Positions 8,598-17,205 of a DNA stretch of 50,581 nucleotides are shown piece by piece; positions within the stretch are counted from its first letter, which is position 1; each line of letters starts with the position of its first letter. The notes under the pieces are model-generated. The model did no database searches. It was not told the DNA's origin and was given only the letters and a program-made list of their open reading frames with translations. The position numbers were made by a program, and so were the translations under genes. Location: positions 1-50,581 of the forward strand of contig JBGTLA010000022.1 of the NCBI GenBank assembly GCA_041744375.1. Direction: 5' to 3'. The stretch is from JBGTLA01 sp041744375 (lineage in GTDB: Bacteria > Actinomycetota > Acidimicrobiia > Spongiisociales > ZC4RG35).

Positions 8598-9532
8598 GCC
8601 GGGTCCTCCTCCTCGATCACGACGAAACCCGACACGCCTTGCCCTTCGACGAATTGCTGATGGCGGTTCGCACGGCGCTCGTCGCCACCAGTCGCCAAGA
8701 GACGTCGGCACCGCCCCGAATTGCCGCCTTTTCCCCGGGCGGGTTGCTGGGGGCGATGCCCGGATACGTCCCGGGGCTCGGTCTCGGAGGCAAACTCACT
8801 TCGGTCTTCTCGGTGGCAGGAACGGAAGGGAGGAGCAGACACGGCGGCATCGTTGCCTTGTTCGACGAGAGCGACGGAACCCTGCAGGCGATCATGAGCG
8901 CCGAAGCCGTCACTGCTGCCCGGACTGCTGCGTGCGCCACCGCGGCTTTCGGTGCCCTGTCCCCTCCCGACGTTCAGCGTATCGCCGTCGTCGGTGCCGG
9001 CGTCCAGGGCAATGCCCAGCTGGAACTACTGGCTCACCTCGGGTTGTCGGCCCAGGTGGTGGTAGCGACTCGCGACCCTCGTTCTGCCGCCGCAACAGCT
9101 GAACACCATCAGGTAAGGGCCGCGCCCTCGATCCGCGCGGCGGTATCGGGCGCCGATCTCGTTTTGTGTTGCACGGACGCCGACAGCCCCGTCATCGACC
9201 GCGAATGGTTGCGCCCCGGTGCCCACGTCAGCTCGGTCGGCGGCTCACGCGGACCCGAACTCGACGACGCCACTGTTATGAGCGGGGCGCTTTTCATCGA
9301 GTGGCCCGGAGCGGTTTCATGTCCCCCTCCCGCCGGTGCCCACGAATTGCAACGCGTCCCTGCGGGTCGGGCCCACCTCATCGGTGCAGTCCTCTCGGGA
9401 GAGGAGGAGCGACCCCCAGGAGAGCTGACCGTGTTCAAGTCGACCGGATACGCCGCCCTCGATGTCGCCGCCGCTGCCACCGCCTTCGCACGGGCAAGCG
9501 AACGCGGCCTGGGTTCCTCGGTGTCGCTGTAG
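8594..9532 (+). CDS. Ornithine cyclodeaminase / mu-crystallin family protein
   Basis: 312 aa. Family members are NAD(P)-dependent enzymes that deaminate and cyclise amino acids or reduce cyclic imines. Seen: an N-terminal substrate domain with GGKLTSVFS (Lys67 conserved in the family) and a Rossmann motif VVGAGVQGN (132-140). ALFDESDGTLQAIMSAEAVTAARTAA and FKSTGYAALDVAAA are also family hallmarks. True ornithine cyclodeaminase cannot be told apart from alanine or ketimine-reductase relatives here. It is coupled to the upstream alpha/beta hydrolase and convergent with the MOSC gene. Confidence 0.88.
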   Translation: MSRVLLLDHDETRHALPFDELLMAVRTALVATSRQETSAPPRIAAFSPGGLLGAMPGYVPGLGLGGKLTSVFSVAGTEGRSRHGGIVALFDESDGTLQAIMSAEAVTAARTAACATAAFGALSPPDVQRIAVVGAGVQGNAQLELLAHLGLSAQVVVATRDPRSAAATAEHHQVRAAPSIRAAVSGADLVLCCTDADSPVIDREWLRPGAHVSSVGGSRGPELDDATVMSGALFIEWPGAVSCPPPAGAHELQRVPAGRAHLIGAVLSGEEERPPGELTVFKSTGYAALDVAAAATAFARASERGLGSSVSL

Positions 9533-9551
9533 AAGCCCACCAGAGCGGGGT

Positions 9552-10099
9552 TCAGAGTCGCTCGATGGGGTCGCCGGTGAAAACCGAGCCGGCTTCCACG
9601 ATCTTGGCGTTGAGGCCTCTCAGTCGGAGGCGCTTGCCTTCAGGGGAATTGACGAACCTGAGAGCGTCGACCCCGAATCGCTGCGAGAACTTGGCGCACT
9701 CCGTGTGGGGTTCCTCGCTCACCTCGATCACTGCCGAGCCGAGACGCAGCCGAGAGCCCGCAGGCCGGTTGTCGACGCTCAGTCGAGGTCGACATAGAAC
9801 TGGTCGCCGGCCAGGGGCCACCCCTCGCGATGCTGAGCCAGCAGCGCAACACAACGCGAATTCATGAGCGTGATCTGCTTGTTGGGGTGCGCCGACCCGT
9901 CGGCCGTGCTGCTGCTTCCCCTCGCCCGCCAGTTGTCTCCCACCAGGCCCTCATCGAGATCGAGCTTCGCCTCTTCGAGCGCAACTCGATCATCTACTTC
10001 GGGACGAGCCACGATCATTTCCACGCTTCCTGCGCCAACCGGCGAGGAACGGATGTGCTCGAGACCAGCTTCGAGTTGAGGGCGGGTCAAAGGCTGCAT
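9552..10099 (-). pseudogene. MOSC-domain protein, one frameshift
   Basis: MOSC proteins resemble the molybdenum-cofactor sulfurase C-terminal domain and usually handle sulfur or Moco-bound substrates. The 5' part (down to about 9783) reads through GLVGDNWRARG and NKQITLMNSRCVALLAQ to FYVDLD, then a TGA. The rest continues in another frame: LSVDNRPAGSRLRLG, EVSEEPHTECAKFSQRFG with the family's conserved Cys, FVNSPEGKRLRLRG and VEAGSVFTGD. One missing base near 9782 separates the two parts; with it the product would be about 182 aa, normal for a single-domain MOSC protein. I took the ATG at 10099; a GTG at 10126 is also possible. Confidence 0.8.
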
Positions 10100-10180
10100 C
10101 CGAAGATGGTATCCCGGTCCGGACACCGGCCGATTTGCCGCCTCTAGCTCCCCTCCGGGAATTGAACGAGGCGCTAGCCC

Positions 10181-10735
10181 TCATGCCCGGCGACCGGTCA
10201 GAGCCAGGAGCCTGGTCTGAGCATCGGCCCCCTCGTCGACGTCGAGTCGGGGCCCGTAGTGCCCCGACTTCTCCAGGTCGTCGCCGAATGGCTCGAGGCC
10301 GGCCACCATCGACGCCACCTCGTCAGGATGGAGCGTCTCGTCGAGTCCGGTGGCACGAGCGAGGTCCCACGTGTGCACCAGGATGTCACCGAGGATGAAC
10401 TGGGCTATGGCGTCTTCCAATGTGCGGCGACCGGCCCGAGGATGGTCGAAGTCCGAAGCGGCGATGGCGGGGTCAGACAGCATTGCCCCCAGACCGTCAC
10501 TGAACACTTGCCAGGCTCCCACGGGATCCGCGTCGACCGATGGCCCCACAGGCACGGCAACACCCGCCCCGTCTGCCAGGAAGGGCGGAACCCACTCGGT
10601 CAAGTGCCGAACCACGTCACGGGCCACCCACCCCAGGCACGGCGAAGGGTTGTCCCATGCGTCGGCCGACACCGACACCACCCGGGCCGTGAAGCCGCCG
10701 GCGATCCTGTGGAAACGCTCGGAAATCTCACTCAT
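10181..10735 (-). CDS. DinB-like TIGR03086-family metal-binding protein
   Basis: 184 aa from ATG at 10735 (MSEISERFHRIAGGF), preferred over a longer frame whose first 24 residues look unlike the family. The helical pattern, the opening ISERFHRIAGGFTARV, PCLGWVARDVVRHLTEW and the later LGDILVHTWDLARATG match the actinobacterial TIGR03086/DinB-like proteins related to mycothiol-dependent maleylpyruvate isomerase. His in VVRHLTEW and VHTWDLAR are the likely metal ligands. The reaction is unknown. It lies 34 bp downstream of the amino-acid permease stop on the same strand. Confidence 0.82.
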   Translation of the reverse strand: MSEISERFHRIAGGFTARVVSVSADAWDNPSPCLGWVARDVVRHLTEWVPPFLADGAGVAVPVGPSVDADPVGAWQVFSDGLGAMLSDPAIAASDFDHPRAGRRTLEDAIAQFILGDILVHTWDLARATGLDETLHPDEVASMVAGLEPFGDDLEKSGHYGPRLDVDEGADAQTRLLALTGRRA

Positions 10736-10769
10736 AATTCCGCCATTCAAACCACCCAACGCGATCCAC

Positions 10770-12056
10770 CTAGTCTCGCATCTGGTCAGATTTCTCATCG
10801 TCGCCACGGAGCTTGCGTCCTGCCAGCCAGACGACCCCGCCTATACCGAACAGAATGACCCCGCCCACGACGGATCCCAGGGGGAGCGACCCGGCGAGGA
10901 GCACGCACCCTCCCAATCCGAATACCTGGAGCCACCGTGGCCAGCGGCGATCGTGGGCCGGCTGGGTGTAGGCGGACGCGTTGGCAATGGCGTAGTAAGT
11001 GAGAATTGCGAAGGAACTGAAACCGATGGCTCCTCTCAGGTCGGCGACGGCGACGATCAGGACAACCACGATCCCCACGACGAGCTCTGCCCGATAGGGC
11101 GTCCGGTGGGTTGGATGCACCCCTGCCAGCCAAGTGGGCAGATGGCGATCACGCGCCATGGCGAACGTGGTTCGGCTGACGCCGGCGAGTAGCGAGAGGA
11201 GAACACCCGTCGCGGCCACCGACCCCCCTACCCGCACCAGGGTCGTCGCCCAGGCAGAGTCCCCCGCCGCGGCGGCTAGAGGGGCCACAGATGTCGCCAG
11301 GACATCGGGACCGACGGCGAAGAGGGAGGAGACCGCCACCGCCGCATAGACGACCAGGGTGAGGCCCAAGGCGATGGGAATGGCCCTGGGAATGGTGCGC
11401 TCCGGGTCGATGACCTCTTCGCCGAGGGTGGCGATGCGGGCATAGCCGGCGAACGCGAAGAACAAGAGCCCGGCGGCTTCGAGTATTCCCCGGACCCCAC
11501 CGCGACCCAAGTCGGCGAGATGGTCGGGGGCCGCGGTCGGGGCCGCCAGACCGGCGACGACGACCACGGCCAGGACCGCGACCACGAAGGCAACGATCGC
11601 TTTCGTCAGGGCGGCCGTCTTGCGGACCCCGATGTAATTGACGGCCGTCATGACGACCACGGCCGCCGTCGCTATCCACCGCTCGTAATCAGGAAAGGCA
11701 TACGCCCCCACGGTCAGGGCCATGGCTGCCAGGCTGGCGACCTTCCCGACCACAAACCCCCACCCCGCCAGGTACCCCCAAAATGGTCCGAGGCGCTCTC
11801 TTCCGTAGACGTAGGTGCCGCCGGCTTGCGGGTACACGGCTGCCAGCTGGGCCGACGACGTGGCGTTGGCGTAGGCAACAGCCGCAGCGATGGCCAATCC
11901 CACCAGGAGCCCGGAGCCGGCGGAAGACGCGGCCGGCCCGATGGCGGCGAACACCCCCGCCCCGATCATCGACCCCAGTCCCAGCATCACCGCATCGACC
12001 AGGCCCAGGCGCCGTCCCAGCCGTGGCGCCCCTCTCCCCGTGGCGTGGCCGCTCAT
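10770..12056 (-). CDS. APC-superfamily amino-acid permease
   Basis: 428 aa with about 12 hydrophobic segments. The N-terminal GLGSMIGAGVFAAIGPAA is the glycine-rich TM1 substrate-binding signature of APC transporters, and LLFFAFAGYARIATLGEEVIDPERTIPRAI is the TM6/loop signature of the cationic amino-acid transporter branch. Transport would be secondary (proton- or cation-coupled) in the cytoplasmic membrane. The substrate cannot be fixed from sequence. It is the first of two minus-strand genes with the TIGR03086 protein; the upstream VOC gene is also on this strand. Confidence 0.9.
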   Translation of the reverse strand: MSGHATGRGAPRLGRRLGLVDAVMLGLGSMIGAGVFAAIGPAASSAGSGLLVGLAIAAAVAYANATSSAQLAAVYPQAGGTYVYGRERLGPFWGYLAGWGFVVGKVASLAAMALTVGAYAFPDYERWIATAAVVVMTAVNYIGVRKTAALTKAIVAFVVAVLAVVVVAGLAAPTAAPDHLADLGRGGVRGILEAAGLLFFAFAGYARIATLGEEVIDPERTIPRAIPIALGLTLVVYAAVAVSSLFAVGPDVLATSVAPLAAAAGDSAWATTLVRVGGSVAATGVLLSLLAGVSRTTFAMARDRHLPTWLAGVHPTHRTPYRAELVVGIVVVLIVAVADLRGAIGFSSFAILTYYAIANASAYTQPAHDRRWPRWLQVFGLGGCVLLAGSLPLGSVVGGVILFGIGGVVWLAGRKLRGDDEKSDQMRD

Positions 12057-12086
12057 GCTGGGCTCACCGACTTCACGTCTGCGAGG

Positions 12087-12509
12087 TCACTCCGAGAGCT
12101 CGACCGAACCGTCCGCGTCGAGTTTCCATCCCGGGTTGTAGGCAACCTCCCAGGGATGTCCGTCAGGATCGGAGAAGACACCCGAATACCCACCCCAGAA
12201 CGTTTCCGCCCCCTCTCGATGAATGGTGCCTCCCGCCTCCCTCACCTTGGCGAGGACCGCATCGACCTCCTCGGGCGACCGAACGTTGTGGGCGAGGGTG
12301 ATGCCACCCCATCCGCCGCTGTCCACCACGCCGCTGTCCTCGGCCAGCTTGGCTCGATCCCACAGGGCAACGACCATTCCACCGGCCTGGAAGAAGACGA
12401 CATCGTCCTCCGATTTCGCAGTAGTTGCCCATCCCAGCAACTCATAGAAGATACGGGCCCGATAAACATCGCTCACTCCGAGGGTGACAAGACTGACTCT
12501 TGGTTCCAT
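12087..12509 (-). CDS. VOC-family (glyoxalase/bleomycin-resistance-like) protein
   Basis: 140 aa from ATG at 12509 (MEPRVSLVTLGVSD). Two beta-alpha-beta-beta-beta modules of the vicinal-oxygen-chelate fold are recognisable: VSLVTLGVSDVYRARIFYE, then TLAHNVRSPEEVDAVL, with VFSDPDGHPWEVAYNPGW at the end. This is the common single-chain glyoxalase-like type. Such proteins bind a metal and act as lyases, isomerases, dioxygenases or drug-binding proteins. The specific activity is unknown. Confidence 0.87.
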   Translation of the reverse strand: MEPRVSLVTLGVSDVYRARIFYELLGWATTAKSEDDVVFFQAGGMVVALWDRAKLAEDSGVVDSGGWGGITLAHNVRSPEEVDAVLAKVREAGGTIHREGAETFWGGYSGVFSDPDGHPWEVAYNPGWKLDADGSVELSE

Positions 12510-12584
12510 CCAGTCATTGTCGCAGGTGCTCCCTTCTTCGGGGCCGACACCGGCCACCTCCGGGCACCGGTCGGACCGGGGTCG

Positions 12585-13589
12585 TCAGGAGGTGAGGTGG
12601 CCCGGCGCCGATTCTGTCAGACCCAACGCCTGCATGAGGGCAGGTATGTACTCGCCCAAACCCTCTTCGATGGTGCGCGGTTGGTAACCGAGTTGGCGCC
12701 GCGCCTTGGCATTGTCGCCGAGGTAGGTGACGCCGGCCGCCACGCGCAGGGCCTCGGCCGGCGCGACCGCCGACGGAACCAGCCGGCCGACCGAATCCAG
12801 AGAGCGCGAAATCAGACGAAGGAGTCCGGCCGGAAGTTGCACGAGTGGTCGTCTCGTCCCGGCGATACTCGCCACGACATTCATCGCCTCCCTCAAAGTG
12901 GCTGGAGGGCCCGCCACGATGTACTCCTCACCGGGGACCCCCCGGTCCATGGCCAGCCGATGGGCCGTCGCCACATCGGCTACGTGACCCCAGCAATAGG
13001 CCGCCGGGGGAATAACCGGAAGCCGGCCGCGCACACAACGCTCGATCATGTCTCCGATGGGGGAATGATCTCCCAGTCCGTAGATGAGCCCCGGAAGGAC
13101 GACGACGAGCGGGAGGCCCTCTTCCATCAGCGGCCGTGCCACCTTCTCGTGTGCCTCCCATTTGGTCCGGTCGTAATGGGAGACATGTTTCCCGTAGAAA
13201 CGGTACGACTCGTCGACGATCTCACCGTGAGTGTCGGAGTTCGTGGCCAACGTGCTGGTGTACACCCCCCGCCGGATCTCCAGTTCGGCCATGACCTCGA
13301 GGACATTGCGAGTGCCATCGACGTTGACCGCCTGAAACGGGCGCGTGTCCCGCACCCCCACCTTGTACCAGCCGGCAATATGGAAGACGCCGTCGGCTCC
13401 GGCCATCGCCGCCCGGATGGACTCTTTGTCCGTTATGTCACCCGAGCGGACCGCACAGCCCCTTTCCGCCAGGGGTGCGGCGGCATCGACGTCGCGAGCC
13501 AGGACCGTCAGATCATGACCGCCCTCTCGCAACTGGCGTGCGAGTTCGCCACCCAGGAACCCGGTGGCACCGGTCATGAAATATCTCAC
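12585..13589 (-). CDS. NAD-dependent epimerase/dehydratase (extended SDR)
   Basis: 334 aa. The Rossmann motif TGATGFLGG (6-14) opens the protein, the catalytic Ser/Thr region is TSTLATNSDT, and the YxxxK pair is in HYDRTKWEAH. The layout and the FHIAGWYKVG and VNVDGTRNVLEVM segments resemble dihydroflavonol-4-reductase-like and hopanoid-associated sugar epimerase-like SDRs. It would use NAD(P)H on a hydroxy or keto substrate, not identifiable here. It is divergent from the damaged alpha/beta hydrolase gene. Confidence 0.88.
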   Translation of the reverse strand: MRYFMTGATGFLGGELARQLREGGHDLTVLARDVDAAAPLAERGCAVRSGDITDKESIRAAMAGADGVFHIAGWYKVGVRDTRPFQAVNVDGTRNVLEVMAELEIRRGVYTSTLATNSDTHGEIVDESYRFYGKHVSHYDRTKWEAHEKVARPLMEEGLPLVVVLPGLIYGLGDHSPIGDMIERCVRGRLPVIPPAAYCWGHVADVATAHRLAMDRGVPGEEYIVAGPPATLREAMNVVASIAGTRRPLVQLPAGLLRLISRSLDSVGRLVPSAVAPAEALRVAAGVTYLGDNAKARRQLGYQPRTIEEGLGEYIPALMQALGLTESAPGHLTS

Positions 13590-13686
13590 GTGCCCACCAT
13601 ACGATCACTCGAGGCGGGCTGGGGCGAGCCCAGCCCTCATGGACTCGATAGCATCAGGTTGCGCAGCAAGGACCCAGGAGACAGCT

Positions 13687-14503
13687 GTGGAGTTCAGTGA
13701 CTCTCCCGGCGCCAAGACGGATCGCTTCGAATCCACTCCCCCGATGGGACACCCTTGGCGGTGTGGGTTGATGGCGGTGGGCCGACACTGGTTCTGGTGC
13801 ACGGCTCGATGAACGACCACACCACCTTCGAACCGTTGGTGAGTGAGCTGCGAGAGGACGTGACCACCTTCTCGATGGACCGTCGCGGTTTCGGCGCCAG
13901 CGCCGACGCGACGCACTACGCCATCGAGCGAGAGTTCGAGGATGTGGCCGCAGTCGTCGATGCCGTCGCCCAGCGCACCGGCGGGCCAGTCCCATTGTGG
14001 GGTCATTCGTTCGGAGCCGGCTGCGCCATGGGAGGAGCCGCCCTCACCGACAACGTCCGACGCCTCGTTCTCTACGAGCCGGGCTTGGGACTGAGGTACC
14101 CGGAGGGCTCCATCGAGGCTATCGAACGGGCCGTGGCTGCCGGTGACTGGGAATCAGCCATGGTGGCAGTGTACGGCGGGATTCTGGAGATGGGCGAAGA
14201 AGAGATCGAGCCATGCGATCGAGCCCACAGTGGCGGTCCCGCCTCTCCGCCGCCCCCACCGTGCCCAGGGAACGCCGAGCCGAGAACGATTGGGGGTATC
14301 GCCCCGGTCAGTTGAACGGGATCACGGCTCCCACCCTCTTCCTGGCCGGCTCAGAGAGCCCTCCTGCTGTCGCTTCGGCAACCCAAAACGCTGCCGATGC
14401 AGTCGCCGAAGCCCGGATTCGCGTGCTGGAAGGTCATGCCCACATGGCCCACAAGACCGATCCCGCCATGGTCGCCGCCATCATCCGGGAGTTCATCTCG
14501 TAG
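13687..14503 (+). pseudogene. Alpha/beta hydrolase with two frameshifts
   Basis: A GTG at 13687 sits 6 bp after a clean AGGAG (13676-13680), which fixes the start. The product begins VEFSDSPGAKTDRFESTP, then the frame shifts in a run of five C (13738-13742; six would keep the frame) into DGTPLAVWVDGGGPTLVLVHGS. The nucleophile elbow GHSFGAG and DRRGFGAS follow. At about 14210-14211 a second shift (gagcc, where gaggcc is expected) moves the frame into MRSSPQWRSRLSAAP. The tail PTLFLAGSESPP and VLEGHAHMAHKTDP carries the acid region and the final catalytic His. Repaired length is about 272 aa, normal for the family. Both changes look like single-base deletions. Confidence 0.8.
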
Positions 14504-14561
14504 ATGGGCCGAGGCGCTCATCGGGGACGCCACCTCCGCTGAAGGGAGAAGTCCGGTACCT

Positions 14562-15845
14562 TCACAGGATCCTGTCGTCCCGCACGAGAGGCAGGAAGGG
14601 AGCGGTCACAGCAAGCGCGACAGGGAGTACGGCGGCCAACGCGAGAACGGGGGCATAACTGCCGGCGACATCAAACCCGACCGACAGCAGGAGCGGGCCG
14701 ACAGCGGCCCCGGCGATGGTGATCGTAGCCGAGAGGCCCTTGATGGCTCCGAGATGCACCCTGCCGAAGTAGTAGGCATACACCGTCGACTGGAGCGCCT
14801 GGCTCATCCCTTGCATGCATCCTAGGGCCACCCCGTAGGCGATGATGGCTCCGACACTGGTGACCCGTGTGGCCATGAGCATGGCGGCGGCCATGAGACC
14901 CTGTGCCACACCCAGCAGAAACCGCGGGGGCATGCGATCCACCAGATACCCGGCTGCGAGCGCGGCGCCGGCTGTCACCAACCCGTACGACACGAACATG
15001 GTGGCGGCTTCGGGACGACCGAGTCCGTTCTGGTTCATGATCGAGAAGTGATGGAACACGAGCCCCGTGCCGAGGCCCGAGGTCAAGAATCCACCGGTCA
15101 CATACAACCAAAAGGTCACGGTGCGACGGGCCTCCTGAAGGGTGAAATGCCGCTCGGGGCGCTGGCGACGGCGCAGCGCCGGTGGCCGGTAGCCGTCCGG
15201 GAGCACCCCGTAGTGTTCGGGGCGGTGGCGGAAGAGGCCGCCTCCCACGGGCACCATGACCACCGCCACCGCCAAGCCGAGGACGCCGTACGCCCAACGC
15301 CAATCGAACGATGCGATGAGCGCCTCGATACCAAATGGTGCGGCGGCCGTGGCAATGGCGAAGCCGACACCGGCGAGACCCATGGCCACCCCGCGCCGGC
15401 GAACGAACCAGATGTTGACGGCATGCATGCTGACGAGGCTGAGGGCACCCTGACCGAGGCCCCGGATGAGGGTGAAACCCAAGAGGAGCGTGACAAGTCC
15501 TTGGGCCAAACCCACGGTGCCACAGGCGAAGGCAAACAGCAGGGCGATGACGATCACGGCGCGTCGGGGACCGTGACGGTCGACCGCCCGCCCCACGAAA
15601 GGAAGCGTCAGTGAGCCGAGCAGCGTGCCCACCGTGTAGGCCGCCGACACAGCCGAGCGACTCAACTCCAGATCGTCGATGATGCGGTCCAAGAAGACCG
15701 AAACCCCAACCGTTTGGCCGGGGATGGTCATTGCCATTCCCACGGTCCCGGCGGCCAGTACCACCCAGCCGTAATGGACAGGGCTCCTCTCGACGAATCG
15801 GCTGGCGGCGGCCGGCGGGACGGGTTCAGATGTCGGTGGGGTCAT
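14562..15845 (-). CDS. Major facilitator superfamily transporter
   Basis: 427 aa with 12 hydrophobic segments in two halves. The loop 2-3 motif GRAVDRHGPRRAV is visible after TM2. The sequence HYGWVVLAAGTVGMAMTIPGQTVGVSVFLD near the N-terminus is typical of the monocarboxylate/oxalate-formate antiporter branch. FRHRPEHYGVLPDG before the central loop also fits that branch. The substrate is probably an organic acid anion, but this is inference. It is convergent with the damaged alpha/beta hydrolase. Confidence 0.88.
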   Translation of the reverse strand: MTPPTSEPVPPAAASRFVERSPVHYGWVVLAAGTVGMAMTIPGQTVGVSVFLDRIIDDLELSRSAVSAAYTVGTLLGSLTLPFVGRAVDRHGPRRAVIVIALLFAFACGTVGLAQGLVTLLLGFTLIRGLGQGALSLVSMHAVNIWFVRRRGVAMGLAGVGFAIATAAAPFGIEALIASFDWRWAYGVLGLAVAVVMVPVGGGLFRHRPEHYGVLPDGYRPPALRRRQRPERHFTLQEARRTVTFWLYVTGGFLTSGLGTGLVFHHFSIMNQNGLGRPEAATMFVSYGLVTAGAALAAGYLVDRMPPRFLLGVAQGLMAAAMLMATRVTSVGAIIAYGVALGCMQGMSQALQSTVYAYYFGRVHLGAIKGLSATITIAGAAVGPLLLSVGFDVAGSYAPVLALAAVLPVALAVTAPFLPLVRDDRIL

Positions 15846-15922
15846 GGCCGAGTACTTGGGGTCGGGGATAAGCCACGAAGGACCCGACCTCTCGGCCGAG
15901 TTCCGGACGCTGGGCGTGATCG

Positions 15923-16261
15923 TCAGTCTGGGTGGAGGCGACCGATGTTGGGCAATTCAGCAGGCATGAGGGGGTTGGGTCGATTGCGTTGCCAGCGGTC
16001 TATCTGATCGCGATCGCACACCCGACACAGGTGAACCATGCGAATCCCGACGACCGACAGCTGCGTTCCTCTGCTGCGCTCCACGATGGCCAGGGGAACC
16101 GTCTGGAGGTCAGTGCCCGCACAATTGGTACAAGAGGGTGAAGTCGGCCGGGCCCAGGTCGTTTCGCAACTCTGGCACTCCACGGTGATCTCGTCCCCAG
16201 CGCGGGTACCGGTGAGCGCCTCCTCCTCACCGCACATCGGACAAGTGATGTCGATCGCCAT
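15923..16261 (-). CDS. Small protein with four CxxC zinc-ribbon pairs
   Basis: 112 aa from ATG at 16261. Four CxxC pairs are seen: CPMC (7-10), CQSC (29-32), CTNC (44-47) and CRVC (79-82), giving two possible zinc ribbons. No catalytic motif is visible. The start codon shares a base with the stop of the SRPBCC gene (TGATG), so translation is probably coupled. It could be an RNA- or protein-binding adaptor; I do not recognise a named family. Confidence 0.7.
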   Translation of the reverse strand: MAIDITCPMCGEEEALTGTRAGDEITVECQSCETTWARPTSPSCTNCAGTDLQTVPLAIVERSRGTQLSVVGIRMVHLCRVCDRDQIDRWQRNRPNPLMPAELPNIGRLHPD

Positions 16262-16779
16262 CAGCGGTGGGAAGTGCTGATGAGTTTGGTTGGCGATGGG
16301 ACCGAACGACCGACGACGGCCAATTCGAGACTTCGCAGATTCGCCGACATCGTCGCGGCGAGGCGGGTGGCGTAGAGGTCGGCGCCAGCGGGAGTGTGGC
16401 GGTGCAACAACAGTGTCATCGTGACACGGGTCGCCGCGAACGAAACCGCCTCGAGATCGTAGCGGTAGAGGGCGTAGCTGCCCTCGACAGTGGTGGCCAC
16501 CTCGAGAACCTCGTTGTGACGCAATGTGGCGATCTCCAAGAGCTCGTCGCACCGCTGAGGAAAAGCGCGGCTCTGACGGTAGGTCGCTCCCCGTCGGGGC
16601 GGACCATCGAACATCGCTGTGGTGTCGGCGATAGCCCAGTTCCAGTCGGCGTTGTGTTCCAGATGGGAGAGATATGAGAAGACCGCGTCGACATCGGCGG
16701 GAATCACGATCGCGGCGCTGGCACGGATCGGCTCGCAGGGGTCTTGGTGGTGTGAGCTGGTTGGGGTGGTAATGGTCAT
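16261..16779 (-). CDS. SRPBCC (START/polyketide cyclase-like) protein
   Basis: 172 aa. The ASAAIVIPADVDAVFSYLSHLEHNADWNWAI segment is the typical first strand, helices and second strand of the SRPBCC ligand-binding fold. It is followed by the GATYRQSRAF strand and the long C-terminal helix ATRLAATMSANLRSLELAV. These proteins bind a hydrophobic ligand in a deep cavity. No ligand can be inferred. It is coupled to the zinc-ribbon gene downstream. Confidence 0.8.
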   Translation of the reverse strand: MTITTPTSSHHQDPCEPIRASAAIVIPADVDAVFSYLSHLEHNADWNWAIADTTAMFDGPPRRGATYRQSRAFPQRCDELLEIATLRHNEVLEVATTVEGSYALYRYDLEAVSFAATRVTMTLLLHRHTPAGADLYATRLAATMSANLRSLELAVVGRSVPSPTKLISTSHR

Positions 16780-17205
16780 GGAGACTCTCAGTGTGATGAT
16801 CGTTGTTCGGGGTTGCCGGCGGTTTCCCCGTCAATAGGGATAGACGACCTGGGTGGCTGATCCTTCCTGCTGGACGGTGAGCACACCGGTAATCCCATAG
16901 GCGACAGGGTGCTGGTGACGGGTCCGTCAGGAGGAGCGGGTGGTGGAGGACGCGCCCTTGACCCACCCGTGACTGTATCGGTCGGATACCGGTTCCAGTA
17001 TAGCCCAATCGCCGGTTTCTGACCTCGGCACCGAAGTTCCCGCCGGCCCCGAGCGACAGGCGCGACCGGTCATGGCGCTCAACCCGTAGGGACCATGAGG
17101 AGATGATTCACACGCCAACCAGACCACAACGGCATCTGTCTTGCGTCGATCTCCTCCGACTACGGTGCGGGCGAAAGCCGAGCAGCGACCGAACAGAAAC
17201 ACCAT
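16780..17205. other. Intergenic region between SRPBCC and ABC exporter genes
   Basis: About 425 bp between divergent genes. The open frames here lack family features or good ribosome sites and look like chance frames. It presumably holds both promoters, but I find no convincing -35/-10 pair or palindrome. Confidence 0.5.

Noticed and set aside
11520..13700. A 726-codon plus-strand frame
   Set aside because: It is a shadow of the APC permease, VOC and SDR genes on the other strand, which carry real motifs.
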